From a virus: a DNA stretch of 20,853 nucleotides. The stretch is taken from positions 1 to 20,853 of IMG/VR virus record IMGVR_UViG_3300024346_000638. One strand, given 5' to 3'. Shown here in pieces: positions 4,354 to 14,139 of the stretch (positions are counted from its first letter, which is position 1; each line of letters begins with the position of its first letter). The translations under genes and the position numbers were made by a program. The notes under the pieces are model-generated. The model ran no database searches and was not told where the DNA came from. It saw nothing but the letters and a program-made list of their open reading frames with translations.

Positions 4354-7300
4354 ATGGCCACAGCCGACAACCTTAAGATTGCACAACAACTGCTAGCAAC
4401 TATGCAGCAAATCACTGCACAAGTTGAAAAGCAAACAGAAGCTTATCACGCTCAAGCACAACTTGTTGACGCTTTGTGCAAAGCACAAGACTGTTTTGGT
4501 AAGATTGATGCCGTTAAGGTTAAAGAAGTAACTGAAGCTCTTCGTGAAGCTCAAGAGAAAACAAAAGAATTCGGTAAAGAAATTGAAGAAGTAGCAGAAA
4601 AAGAAGTTGGTAAACTTGAAGGTGCTGTTAGAAAACTCGCTGAAGGAGTTAAAAATCTAAGCATTCCAGCAGAGTTTCTTGGCGGCTTCAGATCTGGTTT
4701 AAATCTTTCAACAAATTTATTTAAAAACATTTTGTCTATGGGAGGTTCTGCTTTTGGTTTGCTCAAAGATATAGGCGGAATCTTTTTATCTTTACCCGGT
4801 AGGCTGTTGGACTTCTTTCAAGGTGCTGCTGGAGGTGGTACAGACGAATATAAAGGCGCACTTGAAGATCTTCGTAAAGAGTTTGGTAACTTAGAGGTAG
4901 GCACTTCTGCTGCTGTCAAAAACATGACAGAAAGTATGCATGGTTTAGGTGAATCCGGCCTTAGAATGTCTCAAGTGTTTGGCTATGGCCGTGCAGGTTT
5001 AGCCAAGCTCTTACGTGAGAACATGGAAATAGCAAAAGGCATGGGGCCAATATTTAGCGAGTTTGCTGCTTCTTTGCGAGGTTCCGAAAGAGATTTTACA
5101 GTTCTACGAAAAGCAACAGGCTTAAACGCTGAAGCATTAAAGACTTTCTATATAACTGCTAGGGAAGGCGGTGTTGATACCGGCACCGCCATTAAACAAC
5201 TAACCAAAGATATTGCAAGAGCAGAAAGAACGTTTGGTATTACTGCCAAGGAATATGGTGCTGACCTTAACTATATGATGAAGGAGACGGGGACGTTTGG
5301 GATTATGGCTCCCAAACAAATGTTGACCGTCGCAACTTATGCCAGAAAACTAGGTCTTTCTATGGAAGCACTTAAGAAAGTGATGGATAAGTCTCTTAAT
5401 TTTGAGGATGCCGCACAACAAGCTGCTAAGTTGTCGGAAGGGTTTAACATGAACATCGACGCTATGAAGTTGATGAAAGCCCAAAATCCTACAGAAAAAC
5501 TAGAGATGATGCGAAAAGCTTTCTTTAAAACTGGCAGAAACATCGAACAGATGACCATACAAGAACGTAAATACTTGGCTGAAACTGCTGGTGTTTCCGA
5601 AGAAGAAGCTAGGTTGGCATTCTCGCAAAAGAATCGAGCTTTGTCTGGAGCGGCCTTGGACGCTCAGATGAAGAAGTCTCAGAAACAACAGATATCCCAG
5701 CAAGAAGCAATGCAACAGTTGGCTAAATCGATTGAAAGATTGGTGCAGTCTGGCAGTGCAATGAAGGGATCATTCTTTGATATATTTGCCAAAGGTTTTG
5801 AAAGCGGTGTAAGACGAAGTAAAGAGTTCAGGGAAGTTACAAGAAACTTGCAGCGAAGTTTGCGGGCTGTTTATTTGGCTGGTCGTGAAGTTGGTCGCAT
5901 GTTTGTGCATGAATTCCCCGGCATAAAAGACATGTTTAAGGGTCTTGCAGAAATGTTTGATCCAAGACGCTTTAGGGATCTGATGACACAAGTCAAAGAA
6001 GAATTTCGAAAGTTTTTTAAAGCTTTGCAAACCGATCCAAAAGCAGGCGTGCAAGAGTTTATGAAGAACATGAAGAAGATATTCTTTGACTTCTTCACTA
6101 AAGGAACACCTTCTGGTATGAAGTTCCTTGATGGACTTAAAACCTTCTACAAAACAATCGGAATGATTTTTGTTGAAGGGTTAAGAAACGCACTGTCTGC
6201 CTTTAAAGACGTTCTTGGTATTGTTATTGGTTTTGTCCGTGACCCATCCAGTTTGAAAAAACTTGGTTCCGAAGCTGGCGACGGTATTAAGGGAATGTTT
6301 GTTCAAGCGTTTTCTTATGTGGTTAAAGAGCTTTGGCCATTGCTTCAAGTGATTGGTGGACAAATCGTTGAGCTTATGAAGTTGTTGTTTGAGAAGTATA
6401 TCAAACCTCACTTGCTTAAGCTTGTGGCGCTAATATTTGGTCCTGCTTTGTTTATGGGTATCGCTAGAGCCGCTGGTGCAGCTCTTCTAAAAGTTGGATT
6501 TGAAAAAGTTATAACAGGCTTTTTGGACAAAATGCCGGGAGCGGCACGGGCTGCGGGTGGTGCTGCGGGAGCCGGTGACGCCGCTAGCCAAGCACAACAA
6601 ACTGGTACCTTTGCATCAGACATGAAGAGCTTTGGTACAAACATGATTAAACTTGTTGGTGCGATGGCTGTGATTGCTGTTGCGATTAGATTGTTGATGC
6701 CAATCATTTTGTCGATTGCAAAAGAAATCGAAAACTCTGGATTGAGCAAAGAATCGATTGCGTTTACAGCGGTTTTGATTGGTATCTTTGGAGTTTTGTT
6801 TATTGGCCTTGGAAACATGGTTAAGGCAATCGCAACGGCTGATATCAAAGAAGGCGGTGTTATGAACGCCGTTAAATCGATTGGGTTGGCTAGCGTGGTC
6901 ATGTTAGCTTTGATACCCATAGCTTACTTGGCTGTTAACGTACTTGGCAAACTCCCAGCAGAAGATATAGCAAAAACAGTGTTGGTTATGAGTGCTTTCG
7001 GTGCGATGTTTGCCGGGATCGCATTACTCATTACTTTTATGGCCATGCAAAGTGTCCGATTAACGGAGGGTGCCATACCAGCTACGGTTGGTCTTGCCGC
7101 CGCAGCCCTAATGTTAGGTTTATTGGTGCCATTTGCAAGTTGGGTTATTGGAAAGCTTGGAAATATTAAAATTGCAGAAACCGAAAGTACTTTTCTTGTG
7201 TTAGGTTCGATGGTTTTGTTGCTTGGAGCAGTATCTCTTTTGTTTGTTGGTCTTGCTGCTCTTGGTGCAACAATCACGGCTTCTGCTGGTTTGGCCGTGG

Positions 7301-10014
7301 GCGCTGCCGTCGTTGGAGTCGTCGCAGCGGGCGTTGTTTTAGGATTAATGGCACCTTTTTCCAAGTGGTTAATCGGTGAACTTGGAAATGTAGACAAAGA
7401 AAAAACGGAAAAAACGTTTACTATTTTAGAATCAATGACCGAACTGTTTGCTGTTATAGCTGCTATGATCATGGGTATAGCTTTAGCATCAAACAATATC
7501 GGCTTAACCGCAATTGCCAAAATGACATTCATGCTCTACAAGGTAAAAGATACGGTTAATGTGTTGATCGGAATAGCAAAAAATATGCTTAAGGACTTGG
7601 GTACGGTCAATATCGATGAAAGTAAAGCAAAAGCCGCTGCTACGATTATGTCGGCTGTTGGCAATCTAATGAAAGATGTTATTGAGTCGATGGCATCTCT
7701 TGCTCTTGCTGGCCGTGGTAGTTTAGTGGGCATGATCGTTGGCCTCGACGCTAGTAATAGTTTTGGAAAGATCAAAGATATGCTCGTCGGACCTAATGGT
7801 TTGCTTAACACCATTAAAACAATTGTCTCAGATCTTATCACTACTATAGGAAACATTCAAGGCGATCCTGCTGTTCTTAAAGCCAAAGCAGAAGTTTTCG
7901 AAACGGTAGCGAAAGGGATCAGTAACATGCTGCCACCTTTAGCTAGACTCATTGAAGCTATAAGTTCATCAGGCAGCAACAGCTTGATTGGAATTCTCTT
8001 TGGGGCCGACGCAGGAGCTTTAATAGGTAATCTTGACAAAATCAAAAAATTTGTAGAAGACTTCCTTAATGGAATATTTAAAGGGCCAGACGGAATCGTT
8101 CCAAAGATTGCTGACAGCTTTAAAAACTTGAATCCATCTCAAGTTGAAGGTGTAAAAGCAGGCGCAACACTTCTTAGTTCATTTGTTCCTGCAATAGCTC
8201 AACTAACAGGATCGTTGCCAGAAACCATTAGAGCCGTTACAGGATTGGTTGATGAACTTAACACTGAAGACCAGATTGGTTGGGTTTTGGATAGTATCAA
8301 AAACTTGGTCACTGGAATAGTTGGATCGATGAGTTCAACTTTGACTAGTGTGATTTCCAGCATTAGTACACTTCTAAACAACAGTGCAATAACTCCAGAA
8401 AAACTAAAAGCTGCCGAAAGTATTGGCAACATACTAAAAGGCGTGGCCGAGTTAGCTAAAGTATTTGTTCTAACTCCAGATCAACTTAGATTTTTTAGAG
8501 TTTCAACAACTTGGACCGGAGCGCAAGAAAACTTAGATACTTCTGGCCTCTCAGCATATATGTCCAACATTACCACACAAGTTGAAAAACTTATAAATGG
8601 TGATGGAACACCAAACAACAAAGGCATCAAAGGAATCATTGAAGTTATCACTAGCATGACTGTTGATGAAAACAAAATCAAAGGCATTCAAGCTGTTACT
8701 TCGATCTTGGAAGTTTTGGGAAGAATCATTCCTTCAGTGATGGAATCGATGCGTTCTGCATCTGATAGCGTAAGAGCTGCATCTTTAACACCAGAACAAA
8801 TACAAGCAAGACAAAACTTGATTAGCACAACTCTTACATCAATATCAACGTTTATCAGTGACATGATGACAACGATTATTCCAAAAGTAATAACTTCGTT
8901 GCAAGATTTAAACATTGACACAAAGGCTTTAGCTTCAAAGATTAACGCAGTCAAAGGTGTGTTTGAGCTTATCAACACCATTACCGCAATAACCAACTCT
9001 TTGAAAGTGACAACCACGGGTGCAGGAGGTGCAACAACCACAAGCGTTCAAAGTGTGTTGGATACCATCAACCCTCCTTTAAACTTACTGATTGGATTGT
9101 TTAGCAAAACCGGCGTGGGTGACGTGCCGGGATATGGTAATACAACATACGCCGCACTAAACGCTCTTGCTACTTTTCCAGTACCAAAAGGTATTGCAGC
9201 AAAAGCAACAACAATAAAAACGGTTTTTGAAGCTATTAAAACTCTTATTGAGGCAACTAGAGCCTTGAAGGATATTGCAGGTTCAAACACAACTCCGATT
9301 GCTGCAAATGTTTTGGACGTTCCGCTTCAAAACATTGACAATGTGCTTCGTAGTTTAACAAGCACGGGCACTTCTGGAGGTCGTGGGGTTAATCCATTAA
9401 TGGATCAAAGCCGTGATAATCCACTTTTTAAACTTGGTGGAATATCACAGAGACTTAAAGGCAAGGCTGCCAAAATGACTGACATCGCTAGCAGCGTAGG
9501 AGAATTGATACGTGGCGCCGAAACGCTGGCCAATCTACCAGTTATCGGCTCAAACGCCGCAACGAAATTGGACAATAACCTTGTTGCAGTCTTTGGCCAT
9601 GGCACAGATATGGACTTTGATTCTATACTAGGTATTTTAGACTATCATTTTGGTTATATAGATTCCGAAGGTGGAGGAAGGATAACGACCATTACCACTA
9701 ATATAAGAGATAGAATTCTTACACCTATGAGAGACATGGTTAGCGCATACAATGAGTTTTCGGCAGAAATTGGAAGATTGGGTCAAGGTGTTGCTCCTTT
9801 GCAATTAAGTTTGGATAATTTGGGTTCAAGACTTGGTGCGGCTCAATCTATGACTGTTCGCAATGCCGCCGTCAACGCAACAATCAACGTTAACGTTACA
9901 TTAGATACTGATCAAATCACTACCGCACAACGTACTCGTTCCTCGAATGCAACGGCAACATCGCCTGTGCTTCAAATGACTGCATTTAACCCTAAATGGG
10001 GTACCCAAGGATGA
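4354..10014 (+). CDS. Tail tape measure protein, 1886 aa
   Basis: Sets tail length by spanning the tube during assembly and is later ejected. Evidence is size (the largest gene here), position after the gp26/gp51-like chaperones and before baseplate genes, a helical coiled-coil N-terminus (to about residue 105), a long helical body, and a hydrophobic block at about residues 687-1051 with many membrane-like segments. That block contains about four units of 70-76 residues; the last ones share the pattern W(V/L)IG(K/E)LGN followed by a T/S-rich hinge and a hydrophobic run. The C-terminal half is a series of Ile/Leu/Ser/Thr-rich helices. No peptidase or lysozyme motif was seen. AGGAG precedes the ATG. 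Its TGA overlaps the next ATG. T4's own tape measure (gp29) is far shorter. Function is confident; finer domains are not. Confidence 0.88.
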   Translation: MATADNLKIAQQLLATMQQITAQVEKQTEAYHAQAQLVDALCKAQDCFGKIDAVKVKEVTEALREAQEKTKEFGKEIEEVAEKEVGKLEGAVRKLAEGVKNLSIPAEFLGGFRSGLNLSTNLFKNILSMGGSAFGLLKDIGGIFLSLPGRLLDFFQGAAGGGTDEYKGALEDLRKEFGNLEVGTSAAVKNMTESMHGLGESGLRMSQVFGYGRAGLAKLLRENMEIAKGMGPIFSEFAASLRGSERDFTVLRKATGLNAEALKTFYITAREGGVDTGTAIKQLTKDIARAERTFGITAKEYGADLNYMMKETGTFGIMAPKQMLTVATYARKLGLSMEALKKVMDKSLNFEDAAQQAAKLSEGFNMNIDAMKLMKAQNPTEKLEMMRKAFFKTGRNIEQMTIQERKYLAETAGVSEEEARLAFSQKNRALSGAALDAQMKKSQKQQISQQEAMQQLAKSIERLVQSGSAMKGSFFDIFAKGFESGVRRSKEFREVTRNLQRSLRAVYLAGREVGRMFVHEFPGIKDMFKGLAEMFDPRRFRDLMTQVKEEFRKFFKALQTDPKAGVQEFMKNMKKIFFDFFTKGTPSGMKFLDGLKTFYKTIGMIFVEGLRNALSAFKDVLGIVIGFVRDPSSLKKLGSEAGDGIKGMFVQAFSYVVKELWPLLQVIGGQIVELMKLLFEKYIKPHLLKLVALIFGPALFMGIARAAGAALLKVGFEKVITGFLDKMPGAARAAGGAAGAGDAASQAQQTGTFASDMKSFGTNMIKLVGAMAVIAVAIRLLMPIILSIAKEIENSGLSKESIAFTAVLIGIFGVLFIGLGNMVKAIATADIKEGGVMNAVKSIGLASVVMLALIPIAYLAVNVLGKLPAEDIAKTVLVMSAFGAMFAGIALLITFMAMQSVRLTEGAIPATVGLAAAALMLGLLVPFASWVIGKLGNIKIAETESTFLVLGSMVLLLGAVSLLFVGLAALGATITASAGLAVGAAVVGVVAAGVVLGLMAPFSKWLIGELGNVDKEKTEKTFTILESMTELFAVIAAMIMGIALASNNIGLTAIAKMTFMLYKVKDTVNVLIGIAKNMLKDLGTVNIDESKAKAAATIMSAVGNLMKDVIESMASLALAGRGSLVGMIVGLDASNSFGKIKDMLVGPNGLLNTIKTIVSDLITTIGNIQGDPAVLKAKAEVFETVAKGISNMLPPLARLIEAISSSGSNSLIGILFGADAGALIGNLDKIKKFVEDFLNGIFKGPDGIVPKIADSFKNLNPSQVEGVKAGATLLSSFVPAIAQLTGSLPETIRAVTGLVDELNTEDQIGWVLDSIKNLVTGIVGSMSSTLTSVISSISTLLNNSAITPEKLKAAESIGNILKGVAELAKVFVLTPDQLRFFRVSTTWTGAQENLDTSGLSAYMSNITTQVEKLINGDGTPNNKGIKGIIEVITSMTVDENKIKGIQAVTSILEVLGRIIPSVMESMRSASDSVRAASLTPEQIQARQNLISTTLTSISTFISDMMTTIIPKVITSLQDLNIDTKALASKINAVKGVFELINTITAITNSLKVTTTGAGGATTTSVQSVLDTINPPLNLLIGLFSKTGVGDVPGYGNTTYAALNALATFPVPKGIAAKATTIKTVFEAIKTLIEATRALKDIAGSNTTPIAANVLDVPLQNIDNVLRSLTSTGTSGGRGVNPLMDQSRDNPLFKLGGISQRLKGKAAKMTDIASSVGELIRGAETLANLPVIGSNAATKLDNNLVAVFGHGTDMDFDSILGILDYHFGYIDSEGGGRITTITTNIRDRILTPMRDMVSAYNEFSAEIGRLGQGVAPLQLSLDNLGSRLGAAQSMTVRNAAVNATINVNVTLDTDQITTAQRTRSSNATATSPVLQMTAFNPKWGTQG

Positions 10015-10205
10015 TAAAGAAAAACCTAAACGAAGAAATATTTTCCAACAGCATGATCACCGGTTTGCTGGGGCAAATCGAAGATCCAAAAGAGCGAGAA
10101 AAAACGGTTCGAGCAATTCAAGGGATGCTTGAGCAGATGCAAGGTAAGTTTGATGGTCTTTCTCAAGCTTACGAAGAATTAGCCAAAAAACAGCGTTCGG
10201 AATAG
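10011..10205 (+). CDS. Small helical protein after the tape measure gene, 64 aa
   Basis: The ATG at 10011 overlaps the tape measure stop (ATGA), indicating translational coupling; an in-frame ATG at 9996 would add five residues. The product (MIKKNLNEEIFSNSM at its start) is charged and helical, with an amphipathic stretch EREKTVRAIQGMLEQM and a coiled-coil-like end EELAKKQ. No family is recognised. Coupling to the tape measure gene suggests a chaperone or small tail component, by position only. Confidence 0.7.
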   Translation: MIKKNLNEEIFSNSMITGLLGQIEDPKEREKTVRAIQGMLEQMQGKFDGLSQAYEELAKKQRSE

Positions 10206-10224
10206 TTATCCATCAAGGTAACTC

Positions 10225-13200
10225 ATGCCGCCAATAGTTCCACCAACCAATGATTCGTTGTCGGCTCCATTAGCCACAACCCCAACCGTAACAACAAGAC
10301 GTTTAGCGATCTTTTACCAAAGTGGTCGTGAAGCTCCTGTAGCCCCAGCAATCGATCGAGAAGTTGATATTGCAGAACCAATACTCGACCGATTTGCTGA
10401 CTATGCCTCCGAACGATCACAAATCAACAACATTTCTCTTGTCGCAGCCCCTGTAGAGAAAATCGGATTTGGAAACCAACAAGATACCAGACAGCCAAAA
10501 TATATCGATATCAGTGGTATTCCTAATGCCGCAACAGAGTTTAATAGTCAACCTACACAGTTTCCAATCGAAACCGTAACCCCTGATTCTGTTGGTATTA
10601 ACTACAAAACAGACAATGCTCAAGGACCAAGAAATTTCAACCTGAATGTGTATAAAAAACTATACATCAATCCAGACAACGCCAAATTGCATGGTGATTT
10701 GGTTGATGAAACGTTGTTGAGTTCAAGGGGGCATAACAGTGAAAACAAAACCATAACCCCAGACATAACTCAAGAAAAAAACGACGGCAAAATAACTCTT
10801 GGTTCTTATTTTTATAAGACAATTGGTAACAGTGTCAACTATGTTTCTGGGAGTTATGTTCGATCGACAGATCAAACACAGACCGATGTGCCTGCAATGA
10901 CCATCGATCAAATGAAAGTGATTGGTCTTAACGTTATGTTTGAGGCTGTGCAAGGTAGTGCAGGGCTTGATTATGCTATAACAGAAGAAAGTGCAGCATC
11001 AAAAGCCGAAGCCGAAGCCAGAATGGTTATTCCTTCAGAGCAAAGAATAGGGAAACGAGTAAGTTTAGGTAGATTTACACCGGCATATCAAATCAAAAAA
11101 CTTACCGGCGTAGAGAAACCAAACAATCTAAGCTTTATAGAAACAACCGATGATGTTCAAACATACGGTTCGCTCTATAACGTATATTCGCAGTTCGATT
11201 CTCTTATTTCAATAGGTCAAATAGCTCTTGCCGTTGCTATGATTTTGGCATTTGTTTTGTTGCTTAGTGTTATTGCTGCTATATCTAACAAGCGAAAAGA
11301 CCCTGTTGGAGAGACCCCGTTTGCAAGTCTGGATAACAGTGAAAAACAAAGGCTTTTGGGCGCTTCTGTTTTGCAAGACTCTGGTGTTTATCCATTAAGC
11401 AACGTTGATGGAGCTGACATTACTGCACAGTTTCTTGGCACTCAAGGTATGTTTTCTTACACTCGATATCAATTAGAAGAATGTTTGAATGCAGGCATTC
11501 AAGAGTTTTTTGGTTTTAGTTTTCTTGGAGGGAGCCTTACTACTGGTGTAGGCGCAGGGCAACAAGCTGCGGCATCGTCTTTAAAAATTCTTACAGAAAG
11601 CGGAAGATTAAACGTTATTCTTAGGGAGCTTTTGAGAAGCGGTATTACTGTGTTTGAAGATACCGCTTTAGATTTTACTGGCGGTGCTTCTATTGCGGGT
11701 ATCGGTAATCTGATACGCAAAATACGTGATTTGAAAATTGTTCGTTTTATCAACGTTTTGATGGGAATGGGTGACAAAGTTAAGTTTGAGTTTGATTTAA
11801 GAGCTCGGGCTGCTGCCAACTTGGATATATCCAATAACAGTTCATTAATGACAACAGGAAGTAACGTAAGCTATGTTGACAGCTTGCCGGATCTTCGTCC
11901 TTACTTCGTTGCAAAATCCAGATTAAGTTCGCAAAAAGGTTTGGCTTGGAGCAACAAGACTGCTGGCATGGTGAGTTTGCCCTTGGCTGGATTGGCTAAC
12001 CAGTTGCCACAACCCGGATCTTTTAACGCAGTTGGCCTAGGTCAAAACCAAAATGGATTTTCAACTCACTGGAGTGATCTAGGTTTGCAAGTTTCATTAC
12101 CCGACAATCATGAACAAGCCCAACTGCTTCACCTTAACGGAGAGCAACGTCAATCTGCTTGGCAGAATGGAAGACTATCAGCAGATGTTGTCAATTTGGT
12201 TGAAAACGAGCTTGAAGCCGATTATATGCCGTTTTACATCCATGACTTACGAACAAATGAAATATTATCATTCCATGCGTTTTTGGAAGACGCTAGCGAA
12301 GATTTCAACGTTGAATATAGTTCGCAAGAAGGTTATGGTCGCATGGATAAGGTTCAGATCTTTAAAGGTACAACAAGAAACATATCTGTTAACTTTAAGA
12401 TGGTAGCCACTTCTGAAGACGATCATGACATTATGTGGTACAAGATCAACCGTCTTGCCATGATGATTTACCCACAATGGACACAAGGCCGCAAAATAAG
12501 CGTTCAGAATATCAAGTTTATCCAGCCTTTCTCTCAGATTCCCGGCGCAACACCTGTAATTCGTCTTCGACTTGGAGATCTATATAAGAGCAACTATAGC
12601 AAAATGGCAGTTGCACGTTTGTTTGGTGTCACGACTGATGTAGATTATAACGTCGATGCCAACAACATAAAACAAGCACAGACGAGAGGAACGGCCCCCG
12701 CCGGAGGTGCCCCAGCATCCGACGCAGGTAATCCTACCACAGAAACCCCAGATGCAAAAAGACAACGTGCTGCCAAGTTGCGTGAAAGACCATTGGCCGC
12801 AGCAACAAATGATGGTGGAGCTGCGTCTGCAAATGGGCGCCGACATCGCCAAAGAACAACAAGCAGACCAACTTATGCAGTAAGAGAAGTGTTAGTTGCT
12901 GGCGATAAAATCGTGTTTAAAACCGAACATTTTCCAAACGCACGTAATTACAAACTTGCAAACGCAGCGACCGGTACAACACCAGAGGAACGTCAATTGA
13001 GTACGCTACCGTCTGTTCAGTTTGCCAGAATCATATGCAGAGTTGTTCGAATTACCGATAGCAATCGAAATGGTCATCATGTTGCAACAGAGATTATAGT
13101 AAAACCAGAACGTTATATTTGGGATGCTGCTGGCGCAATGCAAAACAATCAAACAAATAACATTGAAGCAACCCCCAGCGCACAAATTGTAGCTGCCAAC

Positions 13201-13800
13201 GGTTCAGAAGCTCCCGAAAACCATATAACAATCGAGCAACTACAAAACGGAAACATACTTGATACGGCTTCTACTTCTTTTATTTGGGAGCAAGAAGCAA
13301 GAAACACTAGTATTGCACAGCAGGCACAAAACTCAACACCTTCTCAGCAGGAAGAAGCGATTCGAGGATTATCTCCGCAAGTGTTTTATGATGTAAACAA
13401 CAACCCAATCATGAAAGCTTTTCGTTCATCTGGGGGTAAAGGTCTTGCTGGCGTGATCACAAGCTTTAAAATCGATTATGGTGAAGCCAAAGGAAACTGG
13501 GGAACTAACGGTAGTGACCTTCTTCGGGCTCCAATGTTTGTTACTGTACAGTTGCAAATGGCTGTAATTCACGACATTACCCCCGGTCTGGATGCAAACG
13601 GCATTATGTGGGCACCAATCTGGCCTGTTGGTAAAACTTCGAATCACTTCGTTAACAATGGAATAGCTGGTACAGAGAATCCCACTAGCATAACGGAACA
13701 ACCGGTTGGTTCGGGACAACATACCACAAAAGATATCGCCCCAGTTGATTATTTCGCTGTCAACAAAGGAAAACCTTTGTATTATAACCGTAAAGGCTGA
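10225..13800 (+). CDS. Large T4-like tail/baseplate structural protein, 1191 aa
   Basis: AAGG eight bases upstream is a fair ribosome binding site. Order of parts: a Pro/Thr-rich N-terminus, a region of unknown fold, one strong membrane-like segment (IALAVAMILAFVLLLSVIAA, about residues 331-350) followed by basic residues, a conserved-looking block around 663-752 with MPFYIHDLRTNEILSFHAF and GYGRMDKVQI, a low-complexity Ala/Gly/Thr/Arg linker (about 818-885), and a C-terminal domain with AGVITSFKIDYGEAKGNWGT and AVIHDITPGLDANG. I remember the HDLRTNE..SFHAF and HDI.PGLD signatures from large virion proteins of T4-like cyanophages. Placement between tape measure and hub genes supports a baseplate or tail-end role. 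The membrane-like segment could act during DNA entry; that is inference. Confidence 0.75.
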   Translation: MPPIVPPTNDSLSAPLATTPTVTTRRLAIFYQSGREAPVAPAIDREVDIAEPILDRFADYASERSQINNISLVAAPVEKIGFGNQQDTRQPKYIDISGIPNAATEFNSQPTQFPIETVTPDSVGINYKTDNAQGPRNFNLNVYKKLYINPDNAKLHGDLVDETLLSSRGHNSENKTITPDITQEKNDGKITLGSYFYKTIGNSVNYVSGSYVRSTDQTQTDVPAMTIDQMKVIGLNVMFEAVQGSAGLDYAITEESAASKAEAEARMVIPSEQRIGKRVSLGRFTPAYQIKKLTGVEKPNNLSFIETTDDVQTYGSLYNVYSQFDSLISIGQIALAVAMILAFVLLLSVIAAISNKRKDPVGETPFASLDNSEKQRLLGASVLQDSGVYPLSNVDGADITAQFLGTQGMFSYTRYQLEECLNAGIQEFFGFSFLGGSLTTGVGAGQQAAASSLKILTESGRLNVILRELLRSGITVFEDTALDFTGGASIAGIGNLIRKIRDLKIVRFINVLMGMGDKVKFEFDLRARAAANLDISNNSSLMTTGSNVSYVDSLPDLRPYFVAKSRLSSQKGLAWSNKTAGMVSLPLAGLANQLPQPGSFNAVGLGQNQNGFSTHWSDLGLQVSLPDNHEQAQLLHLNGEQRQSAWQNGRLSADVVNLVENELEADYMPFYIHDLRTNEILSFHAFLEDASEDFNVEYSSQEGYGRMDKVQIFKGTTRNISVNFKMVATSEDDHDIMWYKINRLAMMIYPQWTQGRKISVQNIKFIQPFSQIPGATPVIRLRLGDLYKSNYSKMAVARLFGVTTDVDYNVDANNIKQAQTRGTAPAGGAPASDAGNPTTETPDAKRQRAAKLRERPLAAATNDGGAASANGRRHRQRTTSRPTYAVREVLVAGDKIVFKTEHFPNARNYKLANAATGTTPEERQLSTLPSVQFARIICRVVRITDSNRNGHHVATEIIVKPERYIWDAAGAMQNNQTNNIEATPSAQIVAANGSEAPENHITIEQLQNGNILDTASTSFIWEQEARNTSIAQQAQNSTPSQQEEAIRGLSPQVFYDVNNNPIMKAFRSSGGKGLAGVITSFKIDYGEAKGNWGTNGSDLLRAPMFVTVQLQMAVIHDITPGLDANGIMWAPIWPVGKTSNHFVNNGIAGTENPTSITEQPVGSGQHTTKDIAPVDYFAVNKGKPLYYNRKG

Positions 13801-13805
13801 ATAAC

Positions 13806-14099
13806 ATGGCTACAAGCAGATACACCTTGACACCCAAAGTTAACTTCAATTTTCAATATGGTACAAGTGATACTATAGCAAAGATTCGTAGTGGGGTTGC
13901 TGCTGGACAAATCAGCGTTAACGTGATTTTTCTTAAAGAACTAATACGCTTGGATGTCTTGGCAGGTCAATACTACGGCGATGGAAAGTATTACTGGCTC
14001 ATAGCCGCCGCAAGTAACATAGGCTGGTGTACACAGATTCCTCCCAACACGAGAATCGTGATTCCAGACCTCCAGCAAGCACTTCAGTTCTTAGGCTAA
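13806..14099 (+). CDS. gp53-like baseplate wedge protein with LysM-type fold, 97 aa
   Basis: The body reads RLDVLAGQYYGDGKYYWLIAAAS followed by NIGWCTQIPPNTRIVIPDL, the pattern of small LysM-like phage baseplate proteins such as T4 gp53 and P2 gpX: RLD.LA..YYGD...WW.IA..N.I.....I.PG..L.IP. In T4, gp53 joins the wedges around the hub. Length is shorter than T4 gp53 (about 196 aa) and close to the minimal LysM domain plus N-terminal arm. It starts five bases after the preceding gene, with weak AAAGG upstream, and is followed by the hub gene, the expected neighbourhood. Family call is by remembered pattern, fairly sure. Confidence 0.75.
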   Translation: MATSRYTLTPKVNFNFQYGTSDTIAKIRSGVAAGQISVNVIFLKELIRLDVLAGQYYGDGKYYWLIAAASNIGWCTQIPPNTRIVIPDLQQALQFLG

Positions 14100-14139
14100 A
14101 AAAACCTGCCCTCTGTTTTGTTGCAATATATAGGATAAA

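Noticed and set aside
4272-4415. N-terminal extension of the 115-aa minus gene to 4415
   Set aside because: It would read into the tape measure coding region and across its ribosome binding site; the Cys-rich start looks like antisense sequence.
6408-8045. Long antisense open frames inside the tape measure gene (for example 6924-7532, 202 aa)
   Set aside because: They mirror the codon pattern of the hydrophobic sense gene, lack ribosome binding sites and encode Ala/Ile/Thr/Pro-rich sequence typical of antisense shadows.
10206-10224. Small hairpin around the ribosome binding site of the 1191-aa gene (GTTATCC/GGTAAC)
   Set aside because: Six pairs with a bulge is too weak to separate from chance.
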